From: Isoetes taiwanensis
Taxonomy: Eukaryota; Streptophyta; Lycopodiopsida; Isoetales; Isoetaceae
Assembly: GCA_021234155.1 (NCBI GenBank)
Contig: JAJEKV010000054.1
Coordinates: 5,255,962-5,319,961, forward strand
Direction of reading: 5' to 3'
Length of the DNA stretch: 64,000 nt
This document shows, in pieces, positions 33,555-50,151 of the stretch (position 1 is the stretch's first letter; each line of letters opens with the position of its first letter). Position numbers and translations under genes: made by a program. The notes below the pieces were generated by a model that was not told where the DNA came from, made no database searches, and worked only from the letters and a program-made list of their open reading frames with translations.

Positions 33555-35862
33555 AGGGTGAAGGCAGGGATCGCATGGCTGAGAGAAGGTGATATCAATT
33601 CTAGAATGTTCTTTAGGGCAGCTCGGAAAAAGAAATATGCAGCGTCAATGTCGTCATTAAAAATGCCTAATGGCCAGATTCTTCATCTGCCCGCGGATAA
33701 TAAACAGTTTGCATTTCAACACTTTTCTCACTTCTTCCAGGAAAAGAGTTATCAGTATTGTGATGTCTTGGAAGAAATTGTGTTCAACAAGATATCATGC
33801 AAGGTGTCAGTGGATAAAAGGCAAGAATTACAACTAGCACTCATTAAGCAGGAACTTGAGAAAGTGTGCCGCATAACTGGGACTTTTTGAAAGGATGATG
33901 CTAGCCTTTGGTTGTGAGGAGAGTTTCACAGCCATGGTTCTAAAACTCCTTACTTCTGCTAAAGCCAACATACTTCGTCATGGCGAGTCTTCGCTGATCT
34001 TCAGTGTTGGCTGCAGAATTCATCAAGATTGCCCATTGGCTCCTTACTTATTCACCATTGTCGCAAAAGTGTCTTCTCAATTGTTGAACTCTGCTTTGGA
34101 TGCGGGTGCCATAGAGGGTTTAAGGATGTGGATGGGTCGCAACAAATTGAAAGTCATTACGCCGATGATTCCTTCCTTTTCTTCACAAGTTGACGAGATG
34201 AATTTGATAAACATGAAAGAGCTTTTGGACACATGCTCTATTGCGTCAGGCTGTCTAATGAGCTGGATAAAGTGCTCCACATTTTGGCTTTCATCCGAGC
34301 TAATTCCCATCATTTTGTCTAACTTCCCTTGGCATATATAGCCACAGGGTAGATGCTCCAAACTATTGGGTATCCCATTGGGCATCGACATTTCTGCCAC
34401 GGGTATTTGGGAAGATATTTTGGTTTGCGTCGACATCTCAATTGGTGGAAAGGTGGAAAGCTCTCATTAGCCGGCATCTGTCATCCTGGCTCCAGAGAGC
34501 GGTGGTTAAGATTGCATGGTGGAAGTGTGTGCATCCCAAAGCTGCGGGAGGACTGGGAATCTTAGACCTTTCTCTCCATAGCAAGGTTCTGATTTTAAAG
34601 ATTATTTGGGAAATCCTTAGGAATGAGCTTGATTCTCCCGGCATGGTACTGCTTTTTTAGTCTCTTTCTCACTCGGTTGTTTTTCATAAGCATGTTGTTC
34701 CTGTGCGGCTTCCTTGGACGCTATTCTCAAATACCAAGCCATGTGTCAATGCCTCTCCATTTCTGAAGGACCTAATACGAGCCTGGGAGCAGGTTCGCCC
34801 GTTGTTTGAGATCGATACATCATGTTGCATCCAGTTGACATCATCGCCATGGTGGATCCCACTCGCCCTGAGTGCGTTACGATCTATATTGGCCTCATAT
34901 GTTGATCCTCAGATTCAGTGCAAATGGTCACAACATGGGGTTTGCTCGGTGGAAACTTGGTATTGATGGTCAGTTAGTGCCTTGGCAATTATTCCGTGAC
35001 ATGTTTCGACTTAAGGAACGGGACAGGACGATCTGGGCTCGAGTGGCAAATAATCTTCCATTATACCCCCCCACAAGGGACAGGACGGGTATGGCGATGT
35101 AACCCAAAAGATCGATCCTTTAAACTTTGTCAAGTCCTGCTATGAGCTTCTGGCAATTCAAAATGAGTTGCCTTCCTCTGACGGATGGGCTCTACATGTT
35201 CCAGGAGACGATTGGAGTAAAATTTGGAGGTAGGTGTGGATTCCAATTTCGCCTACTAAGACTCGCACGTTATTATGGCAAATAGTGCACCGACCTTTAA
35301 GGGTGAACACGTACGCTCACATGATAAAACTGTTTATCAGTGAATGCGACATCCATACTAAGAACCTGGAACACTGTACATTTTTGTGCACAGAGATTCA
35401 GCCTATATGGCATCGGGTCTGATGCTTATTTCATATTACTCTGAGCAGTCAAAGAGGTTCTTCTGGGAATATATCCTAGTAGATGGCCCCAAGTAAAGAA
35501 ACTAGCTTTCCATCTATGTAAAGCATGGTTACTATGGCTTATATGGAAGAGACAACGCATGAAGTTTTTCAGGAATGAAGAGTTGCAACCTGGCACATTG
35601 ATCCCTCAATTGAGGTGCAAACTGTACCTCTCCCACCAAGCTTCCACTCGAAAAGAACAGTTTAAGATGGCTATTTGGGAAAGGACACTCTTATTGTAGA
35701 CAGTCGCCGTGTACTCATTCCGTGAGAATGGCTTTAGGCTATGTTTATGCAGTATATGGGCTATCATCCGAGCATGATTGCTTGGGCAAGTGTACTCCTA
35801 TATCACTCTTCATGTACTTTGATTCTTATTAATTAATTATATTTTATCCTTCAAAAAAAACA
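33555..35862 (+). pseudogene. LINE-F (plant L1), reverse transcriptase and 3' part
   Basis: It resumes with GIAWLREGDINSRMFF. The RT is internally deleted: the text jumps near 33890 from the linker to a late finger/palm region (SLIFSVGCRIHQDCPLAPYL). Further plant L1 segments follow: SGCLMSWIKCSTFWL, WWKCVHPKAAGGLGILDLS, and a C-terminus with KMAIWERTLLL. It ends in AATTATATTTTATCC plus A8 at about 35854-35861. Stops and frameshifts are frequent, so it was old when the chromovirus landed in it. Confidence 0.85.
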
Positions 35863-35939
35863 GTGTAATGGAATTACATTTTCCAAGTTTTGATTATTGT
35901 TATGTTAAAACCTAATGTAACAAAATTTTATGTACTTGT

Positions 35940-36430
35940 CTTACCAAGAGGCTCAAAGGGTCAAAGGCCGTTGCAACAAATTCTTTCTTGAGCCATTGCA
36001 AATGGTAACTTACGTTGAGTGCAGGGCACTCTTAGTGGCCGATTTGAGAACTGTGGATATAATCCTTGGAATAGGATGTCAAACTTAGTACGATATAAAG
36101 CCCAACTATTGTGAAAGGACTATTGAAGTGTTTATTGATGGACATCCTATAATCTTATAATCTTGAAAGCAGAATATGTAAGTTAATGTGAATCTTTGCT
36201 TTTGTATCCTGAACCAAAGACCTTAATACAAAATGACGACGATATTTCATCTATTTGAGAGATTCTGATTCTGCACCTCAAATCCCTCTTGAACTGTGTA
36301 GTTTCTATAGACAATATGATGATTTATTTAAAGATAAAGAGATTTTGGACCTTCCTCCACCTCAACTGAAGATCATGGTATTTATTTACAACCAAATTCA
36401 AAGCCTCCAAATGGAGCACCAGTGATAACC
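35940..36430 (+). pseudogene. Decayed Ty3/gypsy fragment (protease to pre-RT)
   Basis: Translated with stops, the region reads VADLRTVDIILGIG, then YDIKPNYCERTIEVFIDGHP, and further on LPPPQL and YLQPNSKPPNGAP. These match the end of a Ty3/gypsy protease and the linker before the RT. The family is different from the chromovirus above. Only this piece is recognised. Confidence 0.7.
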
Positions 36431-38942
36431 AACACACTTCCAGAAGGAGTTTCGCCGATTTGCAAGAATTAGCTCCAAACTTCATCAACAAGGTCAAGCC
36501 TTTTTACTCACTTTCTACTCTGTAACCTATAGAGAGATCATGCACCTTGTTATTGTTTGTACTATTCTAGACATGATGTTGCCTTCAGCGACAAGATACC
36601 TCCAGAGCACCAAAGGACGAAGAGGATTCGCAGGGCAAAAAAGGGGTGAAGAAAATTTTGAAATTTTGGGAGTTCAAAAGAAACATAAGGGCATTTATCA
36701 GGACTATGTTATTGTGAAAACTCATATCCCAGCAATGTCTATAAGCGGCCATTTTCTGAATTGTGAGCTTGATGAAGTTCCAACTGAGCATGTCCTCGTC
36801 ATGACGGTCCTATGAGTTTTGTTTTCTCTAAAATCTATCAATAAAACATCACGTGCACTCGCAAGTAAGAACCTCTTTGCCATGCATATTCACCGTGCTA
36901 TCATTGGCCTTCAAGGCTACTTAACTTCTTTTGAAAAAGATCAGGGAATCTAGATTAAGAGCATACTCTAGAGCCACCTTTCTTGCATAAATATTTGAAA
37001 ACCACATCATTGTATAAAACATTTTGCACAGGCAAATTTCCACATTGCATGTGGTTGACCCAGCTGTCATAATATATGCACATTATCAGTACTCAAAATA
37101 GTAACAAACTCATGTTGTAAATGGGAATTTGCTGCAATCTAGTCAAATAGGATGCATTAAAGAGCTTGCCTCCCAAAACTTGCCCTTCATATAGACAGCA
37201 AATACTATAATGCTCTTTCTAAAGGCAGTTATTTATCCCCTAAAGCCTAAGTTGACTGTGTCAATAAGCTGATGCTATATGATTAAGAGTCTGCGTCCAC
37301 ATTGCACTACGGAACAGAGCAAATGCTTTGAAACATTATAACGACCCATCTTTGAACCTGAACTGGACATAAAGTATACTTACATAAGACACAGTTCTGT
37401 TAAATTCAATTGTAGTCACTGAACCGAAGGCATTCTTCTGTACATGTGAAGCAAGCAACCTAATCAGGAACTGGTAAGTTTTTAGATATTTTTTTCCACT
37501 GATATCGCATGCTTGGCTATCTAATGGTGCCAACTTCATAACAAAAGCCAAATTGCTTATTTCAAACCTTAACAGCCCATTAACAGTACATATGGATTAA
37601 ATAGCAACCATGTATTAAATTATTTATCAGTGGCCATTACCTGAAGAAATGGATGTGATAATGAAGCTGACTTGAATGATAGACCATCAGCTGTTACGGG
37701 TTTCTATTGCTTGTTTCCTGTCCAGGTAATACCAAAATGTACCAACAGAGTGTCTCAAGCCTTAGACCATTTTTTGTGCTTAATGCAATATTATCCTTAT
37801 ACATCAAGAAATAATTAGCATGGTTAAATAGATAAACAGCTGCTCACTGAAATGTAAACAAGGGAAATACCGGATCTTAGTTAACGAAAGTCCTAAGTTT
37901 TATTCTTTCTTCTGGATAAACTGGCGAGAAAACATCAGATAGCCATTCCCACGATCATTTCGGGGATTGTAACTTGGTTCATAAATGTGTAGATGCATGC
38001 CCTTTACAGATGATCACATGCAGCCACAATAAAATGTACCTGGAAACGTACCTTTGTTGCCAATGAGCCCGCTTGAAATATCCTTTCTGAATGAAAGCTG
38101 CAGCTGCGAATGCAGGTCTTCGGCAGGGTCTTTGATCAACAGGTTGAGCGGGATAAGAAAAAGGCGAGGCCATAACTGGCAGTTGTAGCATAAATAATGA
38201 ATAGCATTAGAGCAAGTTGAACATGGACTTTTGAAGAACTAGAGAGAACCCAACGTTAGAAGAAACGACCCAAATAGGATTCGCCAAGCTCTTAGTGTTG
38301 CATCACCTGGACCACATTGCGCATGAAAGGAACAGCCATCACCTCTGCTCGCATGGCCTTCGCCGGATAAGGTAATCGGAAAATGTAGATAATTCCAATT
38401 CAGAATAATCTTATATATAGTTAGATTACTACCACGCATTATCCAGAAATGGGAGACCAAGGAGGCAGACGTTTCCATCAAGCACTGTGAACTGAAAGAG
38501 TTGTGGTGCGGATGAATAAAGATTAATCTAGAGAAGAATAAGGTGGCAACATAATACCAGAATAGTAGCAATTTCCACACGTCAGGTAGAAAATGAGGCG
38601 ATATTATTTGCAAACCTAAGGCAGTCTTGAATTTTAGTCGAATAGAAAATAACATCCAGCTCTAAGCATACATAGGTGGTCTTCCTCGTGCCTTGACTAC
38701 AGTTTGATGTTCATTAAAAATTCAAAATAACTACAAAATACTGTTCTAAAATGTTCTCGGGAACATAAAATGGTACATGAAAACTTTACATGCAAGTAGT
38801 CTTTCTTAATGGAATTGAAAGGAAGAAAAACAAATTCTTATATCAATTTGTGTACCTTTCTGGCAAAACACAAGCTGATGCATGCCACGTGAATGTCATG
38901 TTCCATATTCACATTATTTATATAAGAAAAGGTACAAATATT
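36431..38942. other. Intergenic, no gene recognised
   Basis: A 91-aa plus frame at 36540-36815 may still belong to the decayed gypsy fragment. Nothing else was supportable. The part next to 38943 should hold the ATG6 3' untranslated region. Confidence 0.4.
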
Positions 38943-42594
<3,652 letters not shown>

Positions 42595-42785
42595 CTTACA
42601 AATTATGAACACGCTTTGTTGAAAAAGAAGGCAGTCTGAATTATCAAACGGGATCGACTTGTTTCTGTTTTACATGTTCAAAGAGGAAAACGCCCTAAAT
42701 TGTAAATAAGAAAAAAAAAGGGAAGGAGCTATTTAGCAGGGTTGCCTAACCCCCCCTGCACAAAAGGCTGCAATTCTAGCTATGC

Positions 42786-42804
42786 CACGTGTCGTGCCAC
42801 GTCA
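42786..42804 (-). promoter_or_regulatory. Two ACGT-core elements upstream of ATG6
   Basis: CACGTG (G-box, within GCCACGTGTC) at 42786-42791 and GCCACGTCA at 42796-42804 lie about 200 bp upstream of the ATG6 start codon. Paired ACGT cores of this type are classic plant bZIP/ABRE sites linked to stress and abscisic acid responses, which would suit an autophagy gene. Regulation is inferred from position and motif only. Confidence 0.5.
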
Positions 42805-45800
42805 CCCAAAATCAATTTGAGCCGTCCGATTCTCTAATTTCGAATCGTACGGCCAGGGAAATTAGAAAACTCTAAAAATTCTCTGCCGTGCCTTTCGCAA
42901 CTCGGCTATGGCGACGGCCGTGTTTCTCTTTCTTGCTATGGCGGTGGCATAGCTCTTGAGCTCTGCTTGGCACTGCCTTGAGGTACATGCACTAGTTAAT
43001 TTGAATGTGCTTTTGAGAGGGTCTCAATTATGGGCGGGGACGTTCTGCAGTAAGAAGACATTCCGCCGTAAGTAAAGTGTGGAGTGCAAATATATTAGGT
43101 CCCATTTGATCGTGAATGCAGATTTGATAAGGAATCCGGAGATGATTCTCCTTAGTTTCATGCACATCACCGCTCCCATCACCATGGTGACACTTACAAA
43201 CGCATCACATTTAGTACCATCATTACTTGATGAACATGTTTTTCCAAATGGCAATGTTTCGATGCATTGAGGTGCTGGATCCAGTAGTGTGAATGCAAGT
43301 GCTACTCGAAGCAATATCAATGGAAGCAATGGGTACAATAGCAAGGTTAAGATGGATTGAACAAGAAATTATGGGACTTCTGCAAGAGTGAGAATAGATG
43401 CAAGGCGTGGCATGGTTGATGTAGAGCACAATCATTCTCAGAAGACGTGAACTTACATGAAGAGTAGCAAGAAGCCTAACACTTCATATAAAGATGACTC
43501 TACTAACTTCCGCGTTGATTCGTAGAGGTTCGTAACAAAGAGAGATATGTAGGGAAGTTGCACTTGGCATTTGAGATTCTCGACGTGGAATAGGGTTCAT
43601 GTCGAGTAAATCGTCCGCCTATGATAAACTAATTACTAATATGAAGGTAAAAAGAACTACAAGGGGAATGCATTAAGTGGAGCCCTTGTAAGCACAATTG
43701 TTGGGTTGGTCATGAGTAACCCGGGATTAATACCATCCGAGGCTCATGTCTATGGCATAGTGAACAGTTACCTACTTCCTTTAGTCAGTTAACGCGGCCA
43801 GATACCTGAGATATGAAATGGGTCTTGACATCAACCGAAAAGCTTTTGGTTGGTTGGATCTCATAAGTTGTCTATGTAGACATTTATCTTCGTTTATGCA
43901 TCTTTTTGTTTCTTAGAAGGCAATGCATTCTCACCACTAGGTGAATTTCCTAGGATTACTTTAGTGCGTACTTCATGACATATACGTTTTTATAATGTTC
44001 ATAATCCATGGTAGATAGGTAGATATCTATGTAGATAGGAAGGTCGCAGTAGTCATTTTTTTACTGAACCAAGCAGAGTCAAATTGATATCCAATTCTAG
44101 CGTGAATATCAATTTAAGTTGTAATATAAGTTAGTAATGCCAACATTATTGGAGAACCTGCGTGTTTCAGATTCAGCTTTTTAGTTTTATCTTTTCTCGG
44201 TCTTCTTGCACTTTTAATGGCTACTTTTTCGAATAGTTGCAACTATTGTGGATACCATAGTGGCAATGGTTGTAGTACCTCTTCTCTCCCTTGGCTCGAC
44301 GATTGGAAAATCATTTGCCGCAGCTTATGAGGCGCCACATTGATGGAGGTGAGATCCAACTTACAATTTTACGTGAAAAGTTGTTTCGTAATATGTGCTC
44401 TTTATTTACATTCGGGCTAGAGGGATGGTGCATGCGGTTGACAAATATAGCATTTTCTATTTTAAGAATTCGCTTTTATGCCAAGAGATTGCATCTTTTA
44501 GGATTAGCAAATGTTTGCATCCGTGGATGGGCATGGACATTATCAATTGCTTTCCTCTTTGACCCCATTTTAAAAGTGCTAGCTAGTTAAAAGGGCCACC
44601 GCAGATAGTCTTTTATTGTTTATTGCGGTTTCGATAGATGCGTGCAAGGTCCAAACATAAAATTCAGAGTAAATATTTAAGCGGCAATTCTTTTGTCACC
44701 TTGAGCACATGAGGTTTGAAATGGCCGATATTACTCCCCATCGGTTCTTGATGGTATGGTTTCGATCAGAAATGATATTGCGTTTCGAGGTGTTTGAGTT
44801 TAATCATCAAGTAATAGCATCGGGCCTTGCCGCAAACAACCCGATTTGTGCCATATAATTTATCACTCCCTTTGCCTTAGCTTCTTCTATTCCTTCTGAA
44901 CACATGTCGCATATTTCGTGAATATATTTGAAAATTATTGTGCATTTTACTAGAACTTTGCTAATACCCTATGATAAGCACAAAAAATGCATGTGATTAT
45001 GAGTTACAAAGTGTAAATGATGGTGTCCATCTCCGCTCGAGGGAAACATAAGAAAGTAACATAATTCAAAGCCAATAAAATATGATTTAATCTCCTATTC
45101 GTGAAATTTTAGTTCTATGCACGCTTTATCTGGCCGTGAGTAAATTCAGCTCATAGGAACTACTTGTAGGAGCACTATGTATGCCTTTTGGGGTTGTGAG
45201 AATTCTCTAGAAATTATTGATGTTGAGGTTTTACCACCGCAGAGAACCAGATAAACATGTCCTCTTGCGTGGAGTAAGATGGCTCCATATATCACAGAAC
45301 TCGACATTCATTGTTTGCAATGAGACTTAAATGATGGTTTTATTTTATGCAAGCTTTTAGTACTTCTTTATGGTTCACGAAGTGATAATGTTCTTGGCAA
45401 GATGTTATGCGTAAGATTCTAAAGCACATGTGAAACAACATTCTCTCAAGAACGTAGTTTCTTGGACAAATCATATTGATAGGATAGCCTTCGTGGTGGA
45501 AGTATGCAAACACCCCGCTATAGCCCCGATAAAAAGTGGAAGTCTCATAGAAACAAAGGTTGTGTTTGAAGAAATACATATGAAAATTGTCATGACTTGA
45601 ATGCTACGATTGTCTCTTATGCCCAACACGACAAATTAAACAACCCTCTATGTTGTTCTACAACTATATGAATTAAAGCCGGATAACATTGGTTTATTAG
45701 CATTCTTTAGGTATATGCCGTGGTATGCAAAAGAGATGAAGGTAAGCAAATATATCGATCTATTGTTAGCATTGGTCTAGAATGGAACGCCATTATTAGA

Positions 45801-47229
45801 ACAATTGTATTGAATATGTATTGACAAAGTTGTTGTATTTTGGGTTATATAATACATTTATTTGGGTTATACAAGCACAACATTAAGCTCATGGATCCGT
45901 CATTTATTTTGACCTTGTAAATACTAGAGTTGAGCATCACCATTTACGTGCACAAAGAATAAGGCGCTTTGAGAAATTTATTTAACACAAATCAAGTGCC
46001 TAAACAAGAACTTAACCGATATGGACTGGTTTGATAATGTAGCCGGTTCAAAACGTGCCGCAATCAACAGGTCAATAATTCATGCTTACCAAGACCAATT
46101 TCTATCTTTCGTTACACCATCGAAACACAACACATTCGAAAACATAATTTTGCTCTTCTTTGTTTTACTCATAAAAATTGGATAATTATTGAGCATCTCT
46201 ATTATTATGTAGCCGGATCAAAACGTGCCGCAATCAAGAGGCCAATAATTCAGAGCTTCGCATTGAATTACTATGGTGTTACACCATCGAAGTACAATAC
46301 ATCTGAAAACAAAATTTTGCTCTTCTTTGTTCCTTTTCCTTCGCCTCAACCCTGCCCTTCTGCTAGTTATTTATTTATTTATTTATTTTTATTTTTATTT
46401 TTTAAGCAGGCTTGCCTAACCTAACCTGGGGTGCAAGATACGTTACTTGCCACCTCATCTAATATTGTTTCCAACCATTGGATCTTTAAAATTATGCATC
46501 AACGGTTCACGAAATTAGAAAAGCCCTGAAATTAGCCTCCCGGCCTCCTATGACCATGGCTCTCCAGTATCATTACGCGATCGATCCATGTTTTGTGTTG
46601 GTGTAAACTGAGAAGAATGAATTTTGGATTGAGAAACTTAGGCGGAAGGCAGAGAAGAGAGAAGGCAGGACTGAGTAGTGTGTTTTGTTAAGCTTTGGGT
46701 TTTGCATAACAACTTTCTTGAAGAGCTTCGACATGCTACGGTTTTGTTACTGCAGCCTTGTTCATGTTCAAGTGTTCAACTATTGTTGTGCCCAACAATC
46801 AAAGGAGCAGTCCTTCCAATCCTCTGCTAGTGCTCGCCTAGATATCCGAAGCAAACCCCTGTGCATCAACCAACCTCCGCCCTCGGCCGGAGGAACCCTG
46901 GGCCGAACCACGACTTGCTGTGCTCAACCATGGCTTGCTCTGCTCAACCATGGCGACTGCCTAAGCATACTGGATTTAGTGGATTTGGAAATCCACAAAA
47001 CAACATCTCCACTGAAAAAAATATCTTGCAATCTGTTCACTACTCACTTTACAAATTTGCATTCTACTCTGTACTCAACAGCAACAACTTGCTACACAGT
47101 GGCTCGAATTAAATTGGGTTTTCTCGAATTGTCTTCAAGATCATGCAAGCATTTACGTTACTCAGCAGCTGCACTATTGGGATGTCAGATCAGTTCTGCT
47201 ACAAAAGTAGCCGAACATTGTTACATTGA
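42805..47229. other. Long intergenic region, no gene recognised
   Basis: About 4.4 kb of AT-rich sequence with only short, unconvincing frames. The stretches at 42740-42900 and 46395-46540 resemble each other loosely (GGTTGCCTAACC, GAAATTAGAAAA) and may be remnants of one repeat. A frame from 46685 leads into LINE-D, but its first part is not recognisable. Confidence 0.4.
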
Positions 47230-49379
47230 AGAAAAAAAGGCAGCCGAGGTTCCGGTGGGCATGATTTGGAAGGATATTCAGGGAGCTACCAATTGGAACG
47301 GAATGTTGAATCCAATCGTTCCAAGCCTGAACTCCATAGGCCGACAAGAGCGGCATGCAATCCTGACCTGTCTCTTCACGGCATTATTCAATAAAGCATT
47401 GCAAGAAGGCTTCCCTCCGCAGTGGACCACTAATAGAGTTGTGCCCATATACAAGGCAGGGGACCCTCAATGCCCGGCCAACTATCGTACTATTATGGCA
47501 GGGGCCGCTGCTCAAGGATGCCAGCCAACCTTTTTTTTTTTTCCTCAAAAAAAAAAAGAAAAACTGTTGGCTGGCATCCTTGAGCAGCGGCTGACAATAT
47601 CGGCAGAGGAGGCAGATGTGCGAGCTCTCACACAGGCAGGTTTTCGGCCCAGGCATTCCACCATTGATCATATGTTCACTCTGCGCACATTGATTGAGGA
47701 TAGCAGGAATCACCGACAAAACCTGTACTGTTGTTTCGTGGATTTCGCAAAAGCTTTTGACACAGTGCCCCGGGGGACAGGTTATGGGACAGACTGCGGC
47801 AGCTGGGGACCCTCCTTGACTTGCAGAATGCAGTATATAGGCTATATGAGCATGCTCAGGCCGTATCACATCGTCAGGACAGCCGGTAATCAGTAGTATT
47901 GGAGTGCGTCAGGGTTGCCCCCTCTCCCCCACACTCTTTGGCCTATACATTGACCAGTTGGAAGATTGGCTCTCTGAGCATGGAGGTGCGGGCAACCATC
48001 TCATGCATCACACAATCTGGCAACTCATATATGCTGACGATGTCAACCTCCTGGCATATACTCCAGAGGACATACAACGTCACCTGGATGCTCTTTGATA
48101 TTTTTTGCCGATTCACTAGCATGCGAGTTAACTTGGCCAAAACTAGGGTGTGCTAGTTTCATCATCCCATCAGCCACGGCTTCCCTCATTCATTTACCAG
48201 GGACAAGATGTAGAGGTGGCTCCGACCTACAAGTACTTGGGGATCGAGTTCTCTACTACCACCCATTGGGATGCTGCCATCAGGTTGCGGGTCATGGCGG
48301 GTTGGAAAGCACTATATGCCATGCAGAACAACAGCCACAAGGCGGAGTTGTATACCTGGGAACACCAGTCACACTTGTTTCGGGCCTTGGTCGAGCCGGT
48401 CCTTTTGTATGGGGCAAAAGTGTGGGGTCCGGTGATATCCCTTAACACCTGGAATGACCTCGAGCAGGTGCAGAAAGCCTTCTTGGCACGAGCCCTTGGC
48501 GTAAAGTCCACAGTTCCATACCAGATCCTACTCCAGGAGACGGGTTTTCTGCCCCTTCAACGGGCTGCATTGGAACGTCATATCATTTACTTCCAGAAGG
48601 TGGTCGCTATGGGTGATACACGTTTGCCCAACCTTGCTTTGGCCATGGCGATGGGTCCCCAATGCCTGAAAGCCTGCTGGAAGGACAAGCAAGCTCAGTG
48701 GTTCTCACGATGGGGTGTACAAACAAACAGACGCGTACATGTAAGGACAAAGAAAGATCACAAGGCACTTAAGCTGTACCTAGATGCTACTTTCCTTTGC
48801 AAGCTCTAGGATGCAGATGCTCTGACGCACGTTAAGCTGGCACACTATCAGCAGCAAGTCAATCATAGGCTCACGAGAGGCCCACAGCAGTACTTGTACA
48901 CCCAGTTGCCCATGAAGAAGCGCAGACTTATAGCTTCCATTCGCATGGGTGCACATCGCCTCCGCATTGAGACAGGACGTTGGGCTCGGGAAGCACGAGA
49001 GCAAAGGCTTTGCCAGTGTTGCCACCAGGGCGCCATTGAGGATGAATGTCATGCCCTCCAGATCTGCCCAATCCGAGAGCGGTATGTTCGATTACTAGTG
49101 CCTGGCCAACCGTTGCATGAGTTATTGAATACGGCGTCAGTGGGTTTGTTGGGGTCATACCTCCAGGAGGTTATGGATGCACGGACTCAGTTGAGTCCTC
49201 CGGGACGGTATTGAACTGTCCTATACAATTGTACAACGTGCCAGCATACTTATTACTGCTAAGGTTTTTCCCTCGAAAACCCTTCGGGGCGGGGTTTTTT
49301 TAATCCTGTCAATAATAGGCTTGCTGCCCTCTTTTTGTTTGGGTCCCATAGGCCAATCGGTCTCCGTGGACGCTAAAAA
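47230..49379 (+). pseudogene. LINE-D, 5'-truncated LINE with RT and C-terminal region
   Basis: The reverse transcriptase starts near NRVVPIYKAGDPQCPANYR and continues with QAGFRPRHSTIDHMFTLR, CCFVDFAKAFDTVPR, IGVRQGCPLSPTLFGLYID and the catalytic box IYADDVNLLAY near 48030. Thumb and tail follow (LYGAKVWGPVISLNTW, RMGAHRLRIETGRW, a CQCCHQGAIEDECHALQIC Cys/His segment) to a stop near 49213. The 3' end has GGTCTCCGTGGACGCTAAAA. It is broken by a frameshift near 47770, others between 48090 and 48150, and a stop at about 48809. It belongs to the same clade as LINE-A to C and has a foldback insertion at 47504-47591. Confidence 0.88.
47504..47591. repeat. Perfect 26-bp inverted repeat with A/T core inside LINE-D RT
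   Basis: Left arm 47504-47529 (GCCGCTGCTCAAGGATGCCA and six further bases) is the exact reverse complement of the right arm 47566-47591. Between them lie a T12 run and an A11 run that can also pair. The right arm encodes the expected RT residues LAGILEQRL. The left arm is an inverted extra copy. Confidence 0.97.
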
Positions 49380-50151
49380 ATCTATTCTATTCTTCCCAAT
49401 CCATGGCCAACTCCTTCTAAATTGAAACCATGCAAACACAAATCAAATTAAATAGCAATCTCTGTGCCAACAAGCACCTCAATTCGTTGCAAATATACCC
49501 TCCACATACAATTTGGAATACAATACATGGTCCAAATCTTGGCCCAACCATGCCAGAAATATCGCCCCCAAATACCAAACAAAAATATTGGAAGCTTAAT
49601 GCTTCATGTCCTTTTTTTCAATTTATGCATCTTTTGTTTTAGGACTTCAATCTGAAATGCATGGTGCTGAAGTATGAATAAGACTATAGTATGCAAAAAT
49701 AAATGTTTAACCTTGTTACTAAACTTCTCTTATCGATCACTCCCAATAGTCATATTGTGAGCCTAAATGGGACTTGGTCATCTCTCTAAGGAATATTTAC
49801 AAAGCGTGTGCCAATGAAGATTCTCGATTATCAAAAAAACTCTGGGCCAACGGCATCTACCTCAATAGTGGCTAGGTCCAAATTCCAGAACTTTGAAATA
49901 AATGTACATTCCATTTCCTAAGTGTATTGCCTGATCAATAAATAGAGGTGCACTGTGATAAAAATGTTGTAATCACTTTTTTAAGCATATAAACATAGCA
50001 AGGTTTCATGCTCTTAAGAGTATGGTTGCCCTATAGCAAACTTCGATCAAATCCCAGAAATAATATACATTTTGAAAGGCTCAGGAGGCTCACTTTTATC
50101 CACGTTAACTAGGCAGGTAATGTGCTTGGAATGCCTCCAACAATGGTTCAA
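49380..50151. other. Intergenic, downstream of UBC12
   Basis: No gene recognised. The stretch should include the UBC12 3' untranslated region. Confidence 0.4.

Noticed and set aside
38239-38655. 138-aa minus-strand frame downstream of ATG6
   Set aside because: Not homologous to ATG6, whose last exon ends at 38943, and no family resemblance.
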